From NCBI RefSeq assembly GCF_008710275.1, contig NZ_VYQE01000001.1:868001-932000 (forward strand): a DNA stretch of 64,000 nucleotides, written 5' to 3'. Within the stretch, counting starts at the first letter, position 1. Each line of letters starts with the position of its first letter. The position numbers were made by a program, and so were the translations under genes. Positions 9,032-17,830 of this stretch are shown piece by piece. The DNA is from Histidinibacterium aquaticum (GTDB lineage Bacteria > Pseudomonadota > Alphaproteobacteria > Rhodobacterales > Rhodobacteraceae). Below the pieces are notes generated by a model, which made no database searches, was not told the origin of the DNA, and was given only the letters and a program-made list of their open reading frames with translations.

Positions 9032-9828
9032 GAGAGCAGCGCGCGGGCGAGCGGGCTCGCCGCGTCCGCGAGGCCGTCGATGACATCGAAGTGGTGTCGC
9101 CCCGGCTCCACGGTCAACGGCATGTCCCACGAGGCGGACAGCCAGCGCGCCTGGTCGATGAAGGCGGGACGCTCGTCGCCGCCGACCCAGACGTGCACCG
9201 GGCAGTCCGGCGCGGGGTGATGCACCGGGCTTTCCTGCTCGGCTTCCCGGGAGTCGATGCGAAGCGTGTCGTTCATCGAGGTCTCACGGAGCGGTTCGAG
9301 ATCGGAGACCGGCGAGATCGGCAGGATGCGCTCGATCCGACCGCGCTCGGTGAGCGAGACGTCGGAGCAGCACATCCGGGCCACGAGATGCCCGCCCGCC
9401 GAGTGACCGGCGAGCCTCAGCGGGCCGGAGACCCGTTCGGAGGCGACCGTCACGGCGCGGGCGACCTGACGGGTGATGTCGCGGATGTGGACGTCGGGAC
9501 AGAGATCGTATCCCGGCATCGCCACCGCCCAGCCCTCGGAAAGCGGCCCGGCGGCAAGGTGCGACCAGTCCCCGCGACCGAAGCGCATCCAGTAGCCGCC
9601 GTGTACGAAGACCACGAGGCCGCGGGGCTCCTGTTCGGGCAGGAACAGGTCGAAGGCCTGGCGCGTGGTTTCGCCGTAAGGCACGACGTCCGGCGGATGG
9701 CGGTTGCGGAAGGCGGCAGCCTCCGCAGCCCAACGGGCGGGATAGCTCTCGCCGTCGGGAATGTAGGGGGCGTTGGCGTAGGCGTCGTCCGGACCCAAGG
9801 GGCACCTCCGGTGTTTCTCAGGCACCAT
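9028..9828 (-). CDS. Alpha/beta hydrolase, kynurenine formamidase-like
   Basis: This 266-aa cytoplasmic enzyme has an oxyanion-hole motif HGGYW (about residues 81-85), the nucleophile elbow GHSAGGHL, and a C-terminal His in GRHHFDVIDGL. This is the arrangement of esterase/lipase and kynurenine formamidase-like alpha/beta hydrolases. The open frame extends far upstream to 11541, antisense to gabD; I place the start at the ATG at 9828, giving MVPEKHRRC before the conserved DDAYANAPYI region. It is divergent from gabD and convergent with the P1 peptidase. No kynurenine pathway genes are adjacent, so the substrate is open. Confidence 0.85.
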   Translation of the reverse strand: MVPEKHRRCPLGPDDAYANAPYIPDGESYPARWAAEAAAFRNRHPPDVVPYGETTRQAFDLFLPEQEPRGLVVFVHGGYWMRFGRGDWSHLAAGPLSEGWAVAMPGYDLCPDVHIRDITRQVARAVTVASERVSGPLRLAGHSAGGHLVARMCCSDVSLTERGRIERILPISPVSDLEPLRETSMNDTLRIDSREAEQESPVHHPAPDCPVHVWVGGDERPAFIDQARWLSASWDMPLTVEPGRHHFDVIDGLADAASPLARALLS

Positions 9829-9873
9829 CCTGATCCGCGCCGCGCCCGGGCGCAAACCTCGAGGAGCTGCCCC

Positions 9874-11352
9874 ATGCTCGATGATGCCACAGATTTCAAA
9901 TCCCTGCTCTCCGATCCGTCTCTCGTCTGCGAGGCCGCCTACGTCGACGGCGAGTGGGTTCAGGCCGAGAGCGGCAAGAGCTTCGACGTCGTGAACCCCG
10001 CCCGCGGCGACGTGATCGCGAAGGTGCCGGATCTCTCTCGCGCCGAGGTGGCCCGCGCCATCGACGCCGCAGAGCGGTCGCGCCACGATTGGGCGAAGCG
10101 TCCGGCCAAGGAACGCGCCGCGGTGCTGCGCAAGTGGTACGACCTGATGATGGCCAACCAGGAGGACCTGGCGCGCATCATGACCGCCGAGCAGGGCAAG
10201 CCGCTGACCGAGAGCCGCGGCGAAATCGCCTATGCCGGCGGCTTCATCGAGTGGTTCGGCGAGGAGGCCAAGCGGGTCTACGGCGAGACCATCCCTGCCC
10301 CGCAGGCCGACAAGCGGATCAGCGTGATCCGCCAGCCGGTGGGCGTCGTGGGCTCGATCACGCCCTGGAACTTCCCCGCCGCGATGATCGCGCGGAAGGT
10401 CGCGCCTGCCCTGGCGGTGGGCTGCTCCTTCGTCGCCCGCCCCGCACAGCTGACGCCGCTCTCGGCGCTCGCCATGGCCAAGCTCGCCGAGGAGGCGGGG
10501 GTGCCCGCCGGGGTCTTCTCGGTGGTGACCTCGACCTCCTCGTCGGAGGTGGGCAAGGAATTCTGCGAGAATCCTAAGGTGCGGAAACTGACCTTTACGG
10601 GCTCCACCGAGGTGGGGCGCATCCTGCTCTCGCAGGCGGCGGACCAGGTGAAGAAGTGCTCGATGGAGCTGGGCGGCAACGCGCCCTTCATCGTCTTCGA
10701 CGACGCCGACGTCGACGCAGCGGTCGACGGGGCCATCGCCTGCAAGTTCCGCAACAACGGCCAGACCTGCGTCTGTGCGAACCGGATTTACGTGCAGGAC
10801 GCCGTCTACGACGAGTTCGCGAAGAAGCTGAAGGCGAAGGTCGAACAGCTCTCGGTCGGCGACGGTCTGGAGGACGGCACGGAGCTCGGGCCGCTGATCG
10901 AGCCCGACGCGGTGAAGAAGGTGCGCGAGCACCTGCAGGACGCGCTCGACAAGGGGGCAAAGGTCCTGACGGGCGGCGAGGATCACCCGCTGGGCGGGCA
11001 GTTCTTCAAGCCGACCATCGTCACCGAGGCCACGCAGGACATGAAGGTCTCGACCGAGGAGACCTTCGGGCCCTTCGCGCCGCTCTTCCGGTTCACCGAC
11101 GTGGACGACGTGATCGAGAAGGCCAACGACACGATCTTCGGGCTGGCCTCCTACTTCTTCGCCAGGGACCTCAGCCGGGTCACGAAGGTGCAGGAGGCGC
11201 TGGAATACGGGATCGTGGGGGTCAACACCGGCCTCATTTCGACCGAGGTGGCGCCCTTCGGCGGGGTCAAGCAGTCCGGCCTCGGGCGCGAGGGCTCGCG
11301 CCACGGGATCGATGACTACCTCGAGATGAAATACATCTGCACGGTGGTCTGA
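9874..11352 (+). CDS. gabD: NAD(P)-dependent succinate-semialdehyde dehydrogenase
   Basis: This 492-aa protein of the aldehyde dehydrogenase superfamily should oxidise succinate semialdehyde to succinate. The signatures are TPWNFPAAMIARK (NAD site), ELGGNAPF with the general base Glu265, and GQTCVCANR with the catalytic Cys299. A second Cys lies at 301, as in SSADH enzymes known to form a redox-sensitive disulfide. The C-terminus KQSGLGREGSRHG is typical of GabD. The ATG at 9874 has GAGGAG 10-13 nt upstream. No gabT is adjacent. The composite palindromic element at 11371-11442 follows the stop. Confidence 0.92.
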   Translation: MLDDATDFKSLLSDPSLVCEAAYVDGEWVQAESGKSFDVVNPARGDVIAKVPDLSRAEVARAIDAAERSRHDWAKRPAKERAAVLRKWYDLMMANQEDLARIMTAEQGKPLTESRGEIAYAGGFIEWFGEEAKRVYGETIPAPQADKRISVIRQPVGVVGSITPWNFPAAMIARKVAPALAVGCSFVARPAQLTPLSALAMAKLAEEAGVPAGVFSVVTSTSSSEVGKEFCENPKVRKLTFTGSTEVGRILLSQAADQVKKCSMELGGNAPFIVFDDADVDAAVDGAIACKFRNNGQTCVCANRIYVQDAVYDEFAKKLKAKVEQLSVGDGLEDGTELGPLIEPDAVKKVREHLQDALDKGAKVLTGGEDHPLGGQFFKPTIVTEATQDMKVSTEETFGPFAPLFRFTDVDDVIEKANDTIFGLASYFFARDLSRVTKVQEALEYGIVGVNTGLISTEVAPFGGVKQSGLGREGSRHGIDDYLEMKYICTVV

Positions 11353-11370
11353 GCGGCCCCCCCGGCGGGG

Positions 11371-11442
11371 TGTCCAAGCTTGGACACCCCGGCAAGCCTT
11401 TGATCCGCATATATTTCTATGGTTAACGGCTGAGCTGTTAAC
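11371..11442 (+). repeat. Composite palindromic element, copy 1
   Basis: The core TGTCCAAGCTTGGACA (11371-11386) is the centre of a 24-bp perfect palindrome that starts at 11367. Exactly 34 bp follow, AT-rich towards the end, then GGTTAACGGC-TGA-GCTGTTAAC (11421-11442). The right GTTAAC arm carries the stop codon of the convergent GFA gene. The element sits between the convergent gabD and GFA genes. The same 16 + 34 + 22 bp layout recurs on the minus strand at 49520-49591. It may act as a bidirectional terminator or a protein-binding site, or be a member of an intergenic repeat family. Confidence 0.75.
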
Positions 11443-11935
11443 TATTGCCGCCCAGCGCCACGGGGTGCGGGTGATCGAAGATGGTCGCCTCCTCCGGCAC
11501 GCCGTCGTTGGTCGTCGCGTGCCGGATGTATGTCGGGACACCCGAGGGAAGCACGGTGCCCGCCAGGGCGGTCTGCAGGAAGATGTGCTTGGCGTTTTCG
11601 CCGTCCCACTTGATCCAGTCAGGATCGTCGAAGGTCCCGCCGAAGATGCCCAGCAGACCCGGGAAACGCTCGAAGGTGTAGACGAGCTTGGTCCCGCAGG
11701 TCTCGCAGAAGTGGGCGAGGATCATCTTGCCGCTGCCCTCGGACCGGTGCTCGTAGAGCCGCGGCGTTCCGGCGGTGAAGGTGAAGGCCTCTTCCTCGAA
11801 GATCGGCTCCATGAAATAGGGCGCGCCGGTCGCGCGCTGGCAGAAGCGGCAGTGGCAGAAGGTGACGCGCACCGGCGGAGCGGTGACCTCGTATCGGAGC
11901 GCGCCGCAGAGGCAGCCGCCGGGCTGGGGGGTCAT
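11438..11935 (-). CDS. GFA family protein (CENP-V/GFA zinc-binding fold)
   Basis: This 165-aa protein has the zinc-binding cysteines of the glutathione-dependent formaldehyde-activating family: GGCLCGALRY at the N-terminus, FCHCRFCQR (about 26-34) and FCETCGTKL (about 77-85). Most family members have no proven reaction. The ATG at 11935 is preferred over an upstream in-frame ATG because GGAGGAGAGA lies just before it. It is convergent with gabD; its stop codon lies inside the palindromic element copy 1. Confidence 0.88.
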   Translation of the reverse strand: MTPQPGGCLCGALRYEVTAPPVRVTFCHCRFCQRATGAPYFMEPIFEEEAFTFTAGTPRLYEHRSEGSGKMILAHFCETCGTKLVYTFERFPGLLGIFGGTFDDPDWIKWDGENAKHIFLQTALAGTVLPSGVPTYIRHATTNDGVPEEATIFDHPHPVALGGNS

Positions 11936-12044
11936 GGGTCTCTCCTCCGGTTGCCGGAGTTGAGGGTAGCAATTCAATGACGCTGGGTCACCCTATTCCG
12001 TTTTCCCGCGTGACGGATGCCCGGGCCGCGCCTATCGTCGGAGG

Positions 12045-12443
12045 ATGGCCGAGCGCATCCAGCCTTTTCTCATGTTCCAGGGCGGCCGCGCCGGAGAGGC
12101 GATGGAGTTCTATACCTCGCTCTTCGACGAGGACGCCGTGCTGGTGAAACAGACCTTCGGGCCGGAGGGACCGGGCCCCGAGGGGACCGTCATGCTCGGC
12201 TCGATCCGCATCGCCGGGCAGACCGTGCTGCTCAGCGACAGCCCGATCGAGCACGGCTTCGACTTCACGCCATCCAGCTCGCTCTTCGTCACCTGCACCG
12301 ACGCTCCCGAGCTCGACCGGCTCGCCGCGGCCCTCGAGGACGGCGGCGTATTCCTGATGGAGCCGGGCGACCACGGCTTCAGCAGGCGGTTCGCCTGGGT
12401 TCAGGACCGGTTCGGCGTGTCCTGGCAACTCAACCTGGAATAA
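12045..12443 (+). CDS. VOC family protein (PhnB/YjdN-like)
   Basis: This 132-aa protein has the glyoxalase/bleomycin-resistance fold of the PhnB-like (3-dmu-9_3-mt) branch: an N-terminal QPFLMFQGGRAGEAMEFYTS, the central GFDFTPSSSLFV and a C-terminal DRFGVSWQLN. Family proteins bind a metal or small molecule, but this branch has no single known reaction. It is a single gene between the divergent GFA gene and the K+ uptake pair. The function is not predictable from context. Confidence 0.85.
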   Translation: MAERIQPFLMFQGGRAGEAMEFYTSLFDEDAVLVKQTFGPEGPGPEGTVMLGSIRIAGQTVLLSDSPIEHGFDFTPSSSLFVTCTDAPELDRLAAALEDGGVFLMEPGDHGFSRRFAWVQDRFGVSWQLNLE

Positions 12444-12521
12444 CGCCGGGCCGCCGGCGCCCTGCCCTTGCATGCGCCCCGGAATGTCCCAGATTGGCGC
12501 TCTGTTTTCGGGAGAGCCGTC

Positions 12522-13184
12522 ATGGCGCGAAAGAACCGGAGTATCGCGGTACTGGGTCTCGGCAATTTCGGGGCGATGATCGCCACCGAGCTGGCCCGCT
12601 TCGGCAACGATGTCGTGGGCATCGACATCGACCGCAAGATCGTCTCGGACCACGCGGAGAAACTCAGCCAGGCGCTGATCCTCGACGTCCGGGACGAGGC
12701 CGCGCTGCGCGAGGCCGGGGTCGGAGACTGCGAGGTGGCCGTCGTTGCGATGGCCTCGGATATCGAGGCCTCGATCCTCTCGGTGATGAACCTGCGGCTG
12801 CTTGGCGTGAAGCAGATCTGGGCCAAGGCGGTCAGCCGCACGCACCACCGGATCCTGTCGAAACTGGGCGTCGACCGGGTGGTGCACCCCGAGGAGGAGA
12901 TCGGCCGGTCGCTGGCCCAGATGATCCACAACCCGCTGATCCGCGACCTCGCCTCGCTCGGCAACGGCAACTACGTGGTCAACTTCATCGTGCCCGAGTC
13001 GCTCGCCGGGCAGCGCCTCGACGAGCTCGACCTGCCCGCCAAGCACGACGTCAGGGCCATCGGCGTGATGCGCGGATCGGACTGGCTGGGAGGCGAGACC
13101 TGCGCCACGCCGCTCGATGCCGACGACAAGCTGATCCTGCTCGGCACGCGCCCCAAGCTGCGCACCTTCGCCGAAGGTCTCTGA
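12522..13184 (+). CDS. ktrA: TrkA/KtrA family potassium uptake regulatory subunit
   Basis: This 220-aa RCK protein is the cytoplasmic gating subunit of a K+ transporter. An N-terminal Rossmann nucleotide-binding domain (VLGLGNFGAMIATELARFG, then GIDID; about 9-40) is followed by a TrkA_C domain from about residue 135 (LAGQRLDELDLP). It has one RCK unit, so it is of KtrA type rather than the duplicated TrkA of E. coli. The ATG at 12522 follows CGGGAGAG. The partner channel gene starts 1 bp after its stop, which strongly supports co-translation. Confidence 0.9.
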   Translation: MARKNRSIAVLGLGNFGAMIATELARFGNDVVGIDIDRKIVSDHAEKLSQALILDVRDEAALREAGVGDCEVAVVAMASDIEASILSVMNLRLLGVKQIWAKAVSRTHHRILSKLGVDRVVHPEEEIGRSLAQMIHNPLIRDLASLGNGNYVVNFIVPESLAGQRLDELDLPAKHDVRAIGVMRGSDWLGGETCATPLDADDKLILLGTRPKLRTFAEGL

Positions 13185-13185
13185 C

Positions 13186-14520
13186 ATGCGGGTGAGCTTC
13201 CGGGGGCGGGTTCTCTGGCTCCCGCCGCCCGCCCTCCTGGCGCTGCTCTACTTCGTCCTGATCCTGGCGGGGACGGCGCTGCTGATGCTGCCCGCCGCGC
13301 AGGCGCAGCCGGTCGGGCTGGGTGACGCGCTCTTCATGTCAGCCTCCGCAGTGACGGTGACCGGGCTCGTGGTCGTCGACCCGGGCACCTCGTTCACTCT
13401 CTTCGGCCAGGCGGTGCTGATGGGGCTGATCCAGCTCGGCGGGCTGGGCCTCATGGTCTTCGCGGCGCTGCTCCTGCTATCCCTGGGCATCGGCATCGGC
13501 CTGCCGCAGCGAGTGGTCCTGAGCGAGGAGCTGGGACAGGGCTCGATGCGGACGCTGAGGCGACTGGCCAAGCTGATCGTCACCGTGGCGGTCGTGGCCG
13601 AGCTTCTGGGCGCGTCGATCCTCGCCGTGGCCTTCGTACCGGTCTACGGCTGGGGCGAAGGCCTTTGGCAGGCGCTGTTTCACGCGGTCTCGGCTTTCAA
13701 CAACGCGGGCTTCAGCCTGTTTCCCGACAGCCTGATGAGCTGGGCCGGCCGCCCCCTCGTCTGCCTGACCATCGCGGCGCTCTTCATCGCGGGCGGGCTC
13801 GGCTTCGTGGTGCTCAACGACCTCTGGCAGAAGCGCCGGTGGCGGACGCTCTCGCTGCATTCGAAGCTCATGCTCGCGGGAACGGCGGCGCTGCTGCTTC
13901 TCTCCTGGGGGCTGGTGGCGGCGCTGGAGTGGCGCAACCCGGGGACGCTGGGCGCGATCGACGGGACGGGCGCGCGGCTGCTCGCGGCCTTCTTCGAGGG
14001 GGCGACGCCACGGACGGCGGGCTTCAACAGCCTCGACACCGCGGCGATGGAGGATGCGACGACGGTGCTGGTCATGGGGCTGATGTTCGTGGGCGGCGGG
14101 CCGACCTCGACCGCGGGGGGCATCAAGGTCACCACGGCGATCGTGCTGGTGCTGGCGACCTACGCCTTCTTCCGGCGGCGCGAGTCGATGCATGCCTTCG
14201 GGCGGTCGCTGGGGATCGAGGAAGTGCTGAAGGTCATGGCCCTGACGACGATCAGCGTGGCGACGGTCTTTGTCGGGCTGTTCGTGCTGGCGGCGGTGCA
14301 CGAGGGGCCGCTTTTCGACCTGTTCTTCGAGGTCGTCTCGGCCTTCGGCACCGTGGGGCTGAGCCGCGGGGCGACGGGGGATCTCGATCTCTTCGGGCAG
14401 ATCGTGATCGGGGGGATCATGTTCCTGGGACGGGTGGGACCGCTGACACTGGGGTTCTTCCTCGCGACCCGCAGCCACCCCCGGGTCGGCTACCCGAGGG
14501 GCGAGGTCTACCTGGGCTGA
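13186..14520 (+). CDS. ktrB: TrkH/KtrB family potassium channel subunit
   Basis: This 444-aa inner-membrane protein has the four pore repeats of the Trk/Ktr superfamily. The four selectivity-filter loops are visible as TVTGLVV (about 60), NNAGFSLF (about 170), RTAGFNSL (about 280) and GTVGLSRG (about 390). Ktr-type length and the adjacent KtrA-like gene suggest Na+-dependent K+ uptake gated by nucleotide binding to the RCK ring. It ends 3 bp before the stop codon of the convergent gene ending at 14524. No obvious terminator separates them. Confidence 0.92.
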   Translation: MRVSFRGRVLWLPPPALLALLYFVLILAGTALLMLPAAQAQPVGLGDALFMSASAVTVTGLVVVDPGTSFTLFGQAVLMGLIQLGGLGLMVFAALLLLSLGIGIGLPQRVVLSEELGQGSMRTLRRLAKLIVTVAVVAELLGASILAVAFVPVYGWGEGLWQALFHAVSAFNNAGFSLFPDSLMSWAGRPLVCLTIAALFIAGGLGFVVLNDLWQKRRWRTLSLHSKLMLAGTAALLLLSWGLVAALEWRNPGTLGAIDGTGARLLAAFFEGATPRTAGFNSLDTAAMEDATTVLVMGLMFVGGGPTSTAGGIKVTTAIVLVLATYAFFRRRESMHAFGRSLGIEEVLKVMALTTISVATVFVGLFVLAAVHEGPLFDLFFEVVSAFGTVGLSRGATGDLDLFGQIVIGGIMFLGRVGPLTLGFFLATRSHPRVGYPRGEVYLG

Positions 14521-14523
14521 GGC

Positions 14524-15072
14524 TCAGGCGATCTCCGCCGTGTCGGGGGCCTCTTCAGGCTCGACCGCGGGACCGAAGGCGAGTTCCTCGGCTTCCTCGA
14601 AGAGCCGGCCGTAGGTCTCGGCGGCGGTACCGGCGCGGGCCATCAGCGCGTCGCGCAGCATGGCGGTGCCGGGGGCGCGCAGACCGGTCGGCAGCACATC
14701 GTGCGAACGGGCCTCATCGGCGAGCAGCAGCGCGAGACGCTGGCGTTCGTCCAGGACCTCGGAGGCGGGCATCGTGTCGGCTTCGCCGGGGCGCAGCGCG
14801 TAGGCGGCGATCATCCGGTCGATGGCGCGTTGCACGCCTTCGGGCGCCTTGGCGGCGCGGGACAGGGCGCGGGCCAGGGTGAGCTGGGCATCGACGCGCG
14901 AGGCGCTGCCGCGGCAGGCGATGATGAGCATGATCTGCTGGACGATCCAGCGCAGGAGCATCAGTCCGGCGGTCATCAGCGAGACGGCCATGAGGACACC
15001 CGGTGCGGCCGGACTCACCTCCACTGCCCAGATGGAAAGAACGACTGTGATGGCGAGGTATTCCGGATGCAT
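14524..15072 (-). CDS. Membrane-anchored hypothetical protein
   Basis: This 182-aa protein has two N-terminal membrane segments (about residues 5-20 and 25-52) and a soluble, Ala/Glu-rich helical C-terminus ending EEAPDTAEIA. I recognise no family. It is convergent with the KtrB gene and divergent from the sigma factor gene, so it is probably a single-gene unit. A role in K+ transport cannot be claimed from position alone because it lies on the opposite strand. Confidence 0.7.
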   Translation of the reverse strand: MHPEYLAITVVLSIWAVEVSPAAPGVLMAVSLMTAGLMLLRWIVQQIMLIIACRGSASRVDAQLTLARALSRAAKAPEGVQRAIDRMIAAYALRPGEADTMPASEVLDERQRLALLLADEARSHDVLPTGLRAPGTAMLRDALMARAGTAAETYGRLFEEAEELAFGPAVEPEEAPDTAEIA

Positions 15073-15197
15073 GTACGTCTCCCTGTCAGGCGTCGATGCA
15101 ACCTTCGGGATACAATCGGGCAGTTTCCGGGCGGCAGTGGGTCGGTATCGTGCCTTGAAGGCCCCGATCAGGAAATTCTTTACCTAACGTGCGCCGG

Positions 15198-15217
15198 ATT
15201 GACGCCGCGGCGTCAAT
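15198..15217. promoter_or_regulatory. 20-bp perfect palindrome upstream of the sigma factor gene
   Basis: ATTGACGCCGCGGCGTCAAT is its own reverse complement. It lies in the 251-bp divergent gap between the membrane protein gene (start 15072) and the ECF sigma factor gene (start 15324). Its size and position suit an operator for a dimeric regulator. The rest of the gap shows no gene. Confidence 0.5.
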
Positions 15218-15323
15218 ATCGCCGCGATCTTCGCGCCCGGAATGAGTGCTCGTCCCGGCGCGGGAATCGCTTTTTTCCGCGAGCGGCCAAGGATTGACCG
15301 GCGGGTGGCGTCGAAGGACCGTG

Positions 15324-15866
15324 ATGCGCATGGACACGAGCGACGAGGACCTGGCGAGGGCGGCCGCCGACGGCGACGGCCAGGCCTTCGGGCTGCTCGT
15401 CGAACGGGTCTACGACCGGCTCTTCGCGCTCGCCTTCCGGCTGACCGGGAGCCGGGCGGAGGCGGAGGACCTGACGCAGGACATCTGTGCCGCGCTCCCG
15501 TCAAAGCTCTCGGGCTTTCGCGGTCAGGCGCGGGTCACCACCTGGCTCTACCGCGTCGCGGTGAACGCGGCACACGACCGGCGGCGGCGGCAGGCGAGCT
15601 ACGCCCGCGCCACCGAGGGCTGGGGCGACTGGGAGATCGGGCGTACGGAGGCCGGGGCGGAAGAGCGGGAGCGGCGGGACTGGCTGACGCGGGCCATGCG
15701 GTCGCTGCCCGACGACCTGCGCGACACCGTGGCGCTGGTGCTCGACGACATGAGCCACGCGGAGGCGGGCGAGATTCTCGGGGTGTCGGAGGGTACCATC
15801 AGCTGGCGGATGTCCGAAGCCCGGAAACGGCTGCGCGCGCTCAAGCAGAAGGAGGAGGCGGAATGA
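15324..15866 (+). CDS. ECF-type RNA polymerase sigma factor
   Basis: This 180-aa sigma-70 family protein has only regions 2 and 4. Region 2 covers about residues 10-75 (GLLVERVYDRLFALAFRLTG, then AEDLTQD, then TTWLYRVAVNAAHD), and region 4 covers about 120-172 (LPDDLRDTVALVL, then EAGEILGVSEGTISWRMSEA). The start at 15324 has AAGGA 5 nt upstream; the ATG at 15330 is an alternative. Its stop overlaps the ATG of the VWA gene (ATGA), so the two are translationally coupled and the VWA protein is the likely regulator of this sigma factor (inference). Confidence 0.9.
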   Translation: MRMDTSDEDLARAAADGDGQAFGLLVERVYDRLFALAFRLTGSRAEAEDLTQDICAALPSKLSGFRGQARVTTWLYRVAVNAAHDRRRRQASYARATEGWGDWEIGRTEAGAEERERRDWLTRAMRSLPDDLRDTVALVLDDMSHAEAGEILGVSEGTISWRMSEARKRLRALKQKEEAE

Positions 15867-17830
15867 TCCGCCCGGACGAGATCGACGAGCTGAAGGCGGC
15901 GATGGAGGCAGAGACCCCCTCGCCCGATCCCGCGCGCCGTGCCGAGGACCTCGCCCGGGCGCGGGAGGCCTTCTGGGCGCTCCACAGGGAGGAGCCCCAA
16001 GGATCGGGCCGTCCGCGTCGTCACATCCTCGCAACGGCCCTCGCGGGCCTTCGGAGAGGAGTGACGACCATGACGACGACCCTGACCTCGCGCGGCGGCC
16101 TCACGGCGACCACGGCCATCGTGGCCGGCTGCCTGCTCGTTCTGACACCCGGCGGGCGAGAGCTGATCCGGCCGGGCCTGCCGGTCCTTACCGAGGACGC
16201 TGCGGAGCCCGTGGCGGAAATCGAGGAGGCCGACACCGCCGTGGCGACCGAGAGCGCCCCTGCCCCGGAGGCCGCCGGCCTTTCGCAGGCGGAGGCGGAG
16301 GCGCCGCCCGCTCCGCCCCCGATGCCCGCACCGCAGTCGCTCATGCGGACGGCCCCCGCGGAAGAGGCGCCCCCCGCCATGCAGGGATTCGGATCGCCGC
16401 TGGGCGACGACGCCTTCTCCGCGCCGATGCCGGAGCTGGACACCGAGACCTTCGCCGAGGCCAAGTCCTCTGGCGTGAAGGTGACGGTGGAGGAGCCCGT
16501 CTCGACCTTCTCGATCGACGTGGACACCGCCTCGTGGTCGGTCATCCGATCCTCGCTCACATCCGGCCGGTTGCCGCCGCCGGAGGCCGTGCGGATCGAG
16601 GAGATGGTGAACTACTTCGACTACGGCTACCCCGGGCCCGGGGAGGCGGAGGCGCCCTTTGCCGTCGACCTCGCAGCGATGGAGACGCCCTGGAACGACG
16701 GGACCCAGCTCGTGCGGATCGGGATCCAGGGACGGATGCCTGCCGTCGCTGACCGGCCGCCACTCAACCTCGTCTTTCTCGTCGATACCTCGGGCTCGAT
16801 GAACGATCCCGACAAGCTGCCCCTTCTGGTGCAGTCCCTGCGGCTGATGCTGTCGGAGCTGCGTCCGGAGGACGAGGTGGCCGTCGTCACCTACGCCGGA
16901 TCGGCCGGAACCGTGCTGGAGCCGACCCCGGCGCGCGAGCGCGAGACCATCCTCCAGGCGCTGGAGACACTGCAGGCGGGCGGGTCGACCAACGGAGCGG
17001 GCGGCCTCTCCGCCGCCTACGACCTGGCGGAGGAGATGAGCGCGGAGGGCGAGGTCTCCCGCGTGATCCTCGCCACCGACGGGGATTTCAACGTCGGGCT
17101 CTCCGATCCCTCGGCGCTCGAGGACTTCATCGCGAGGGAGCGGGAGAGCGGCACCTACCTCTCGGTGCTGGGTTTCGGACGCGGGAACCTCGATGACGCG
17201 ACGATGCAGGCGCTGGCGCAGACCGGGAACGGGACGGCGGCCTACATCGACACGCTGAACGAGGCGCAGAAGGTACTCGTGGACCAGCTCTCTGGCGCGC
17301 TCTTTCCCATCGCGGATGACGTGAAGATCAAGGTGGAGTGGAACCCGGCGGAGGTCGCCGAGTACCGGCTCATCGGCTACGAGACCCGCGCCCTGCGGCG
17401 CGAGGATTTCAACAACGACGCGGTGGACGCGGGCGAACTGGGGGCCGGTCACTCGGTCACCGCGCTCTACGAGGTGACGCCCGTGGGATCGCCCGCCCGG
17501 CTCACCGATCCGCTGCGCTACGGAGCGCCGGAGGCCGCGAGCGACGGCGGGGAGCTGGGGTTCCTGCGGCTGCGCTACAAGGCGCCGGGGGAGGACGGGT
17601 CGCAGCTGATCGAGACGCCGGTGAGGGCCGGTATGGAAGCCGACGAGGACGCCCGCTTCGCGGCAGCGGTGGCCGGGTTCGGCGAATTGCTTCGCGGCTC
17701 GGACTACCTGGGCGACTGGGGCTACGAAGAGGCCATCGAGTTGGCGAGTGGGGCGCGGGGCGAAGATGCCTTCGGCTATCGCACCGAGGCCGTCCGGCTC
17801 ATGCGCCTGGCGCAGTCTCTCTCTGAATGA
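15863..17830 (+). CDS. Membrane-anchored VWA domain protein (YfbK-like), possible anti-sigma fusion
   Basis: This 655-aa protein has a cytoplasmic helical N-terminus (1-75), one membrane segment (about 79-96), an acidic Pro/Ala/Glu-rich linker (100-200), a YfbK-type N-terminal domain (FSIDVDTASWSVIRSSL, about 216-232), a von Willebrand A domain with an intact MIDAS DTSGSM (308-313), and a DUF3520-like C-terminus. The topology (short cytoplasmic segment, one membrane span, extracytoplasmic sensor) is that of membrane anti-sigma factors. It is coupled to the sigma gene by an ATGA overlap. Its last 32 bp overlap the convergent WYL regulator gene. Confidence 0.88.
   Translation: MIRPDEIDELKAAMEAETPSPDPARRAEDLARAREAFWALHREEPQGSGRPRRHILATALAGLRRGVTTMTTTLTSRGGLTATTAIVAGCLLVLTPGGRELIRPGLPVLTEDAAEPVAEIEEADTAVATESAPAPEAAGLSQAEAEAPPAPPPMPAPQSLMRTAPAEEAPPAMQGFGSPLGDDAFSAPMPELDTETFAEAKSSGVKVTVEEPVSTFSIDVDTASWSVIRSSLTSGRLPPPEAVRIEEMVNYFDYGYPGPGEAEAPFAVDLAAMETPWNDGTQLVRIGIQGRMPAVADRPPLNLVFLVDTSGSMNDPDKLPLLVQSLRLMLSELRPEDEVAVVTYAGSAGTVLEPTPARERETILQALETLQAGGSTNGAGGLSAAYDLAEEMSAEGEVSRVILATDGDFNVGLSDPSALEDFIARERESGTYLSVLGFGRGNLDDATMQALAQTGNGTAAYIDTLNEAQKVLVDQLSGALFPIADDVKIKVEWNPAEVAEYRLIGYETRALRREDFNNDAVDAGELGAGHSVTALYEVTPVGSPARLTDPLRYGAPEAASDGGELGFLRLRYKAPGEDGSQLIETPVRAGMEADEDARFAAAVAGFGELLRGSDYLGDWGYEEAIELASGARGEDAFGYRTEAVRLMRLAQSLSE

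Noticed and set aside
11367-11390. Simple rho-independent terminator for gabD
   Set aside because: The palindrome has no loop (a perfect 24-bp dyad) and no T-tract, and it is paired at a fixed distance with a second dyad that is repeated elsewhere.
9829-11541. N-terminal extension of the alpha/beta hydrolase through gabD
   Set aside because: The added sequence is antisense to gabD and has no family match. The hydrolase is complete from 9828.
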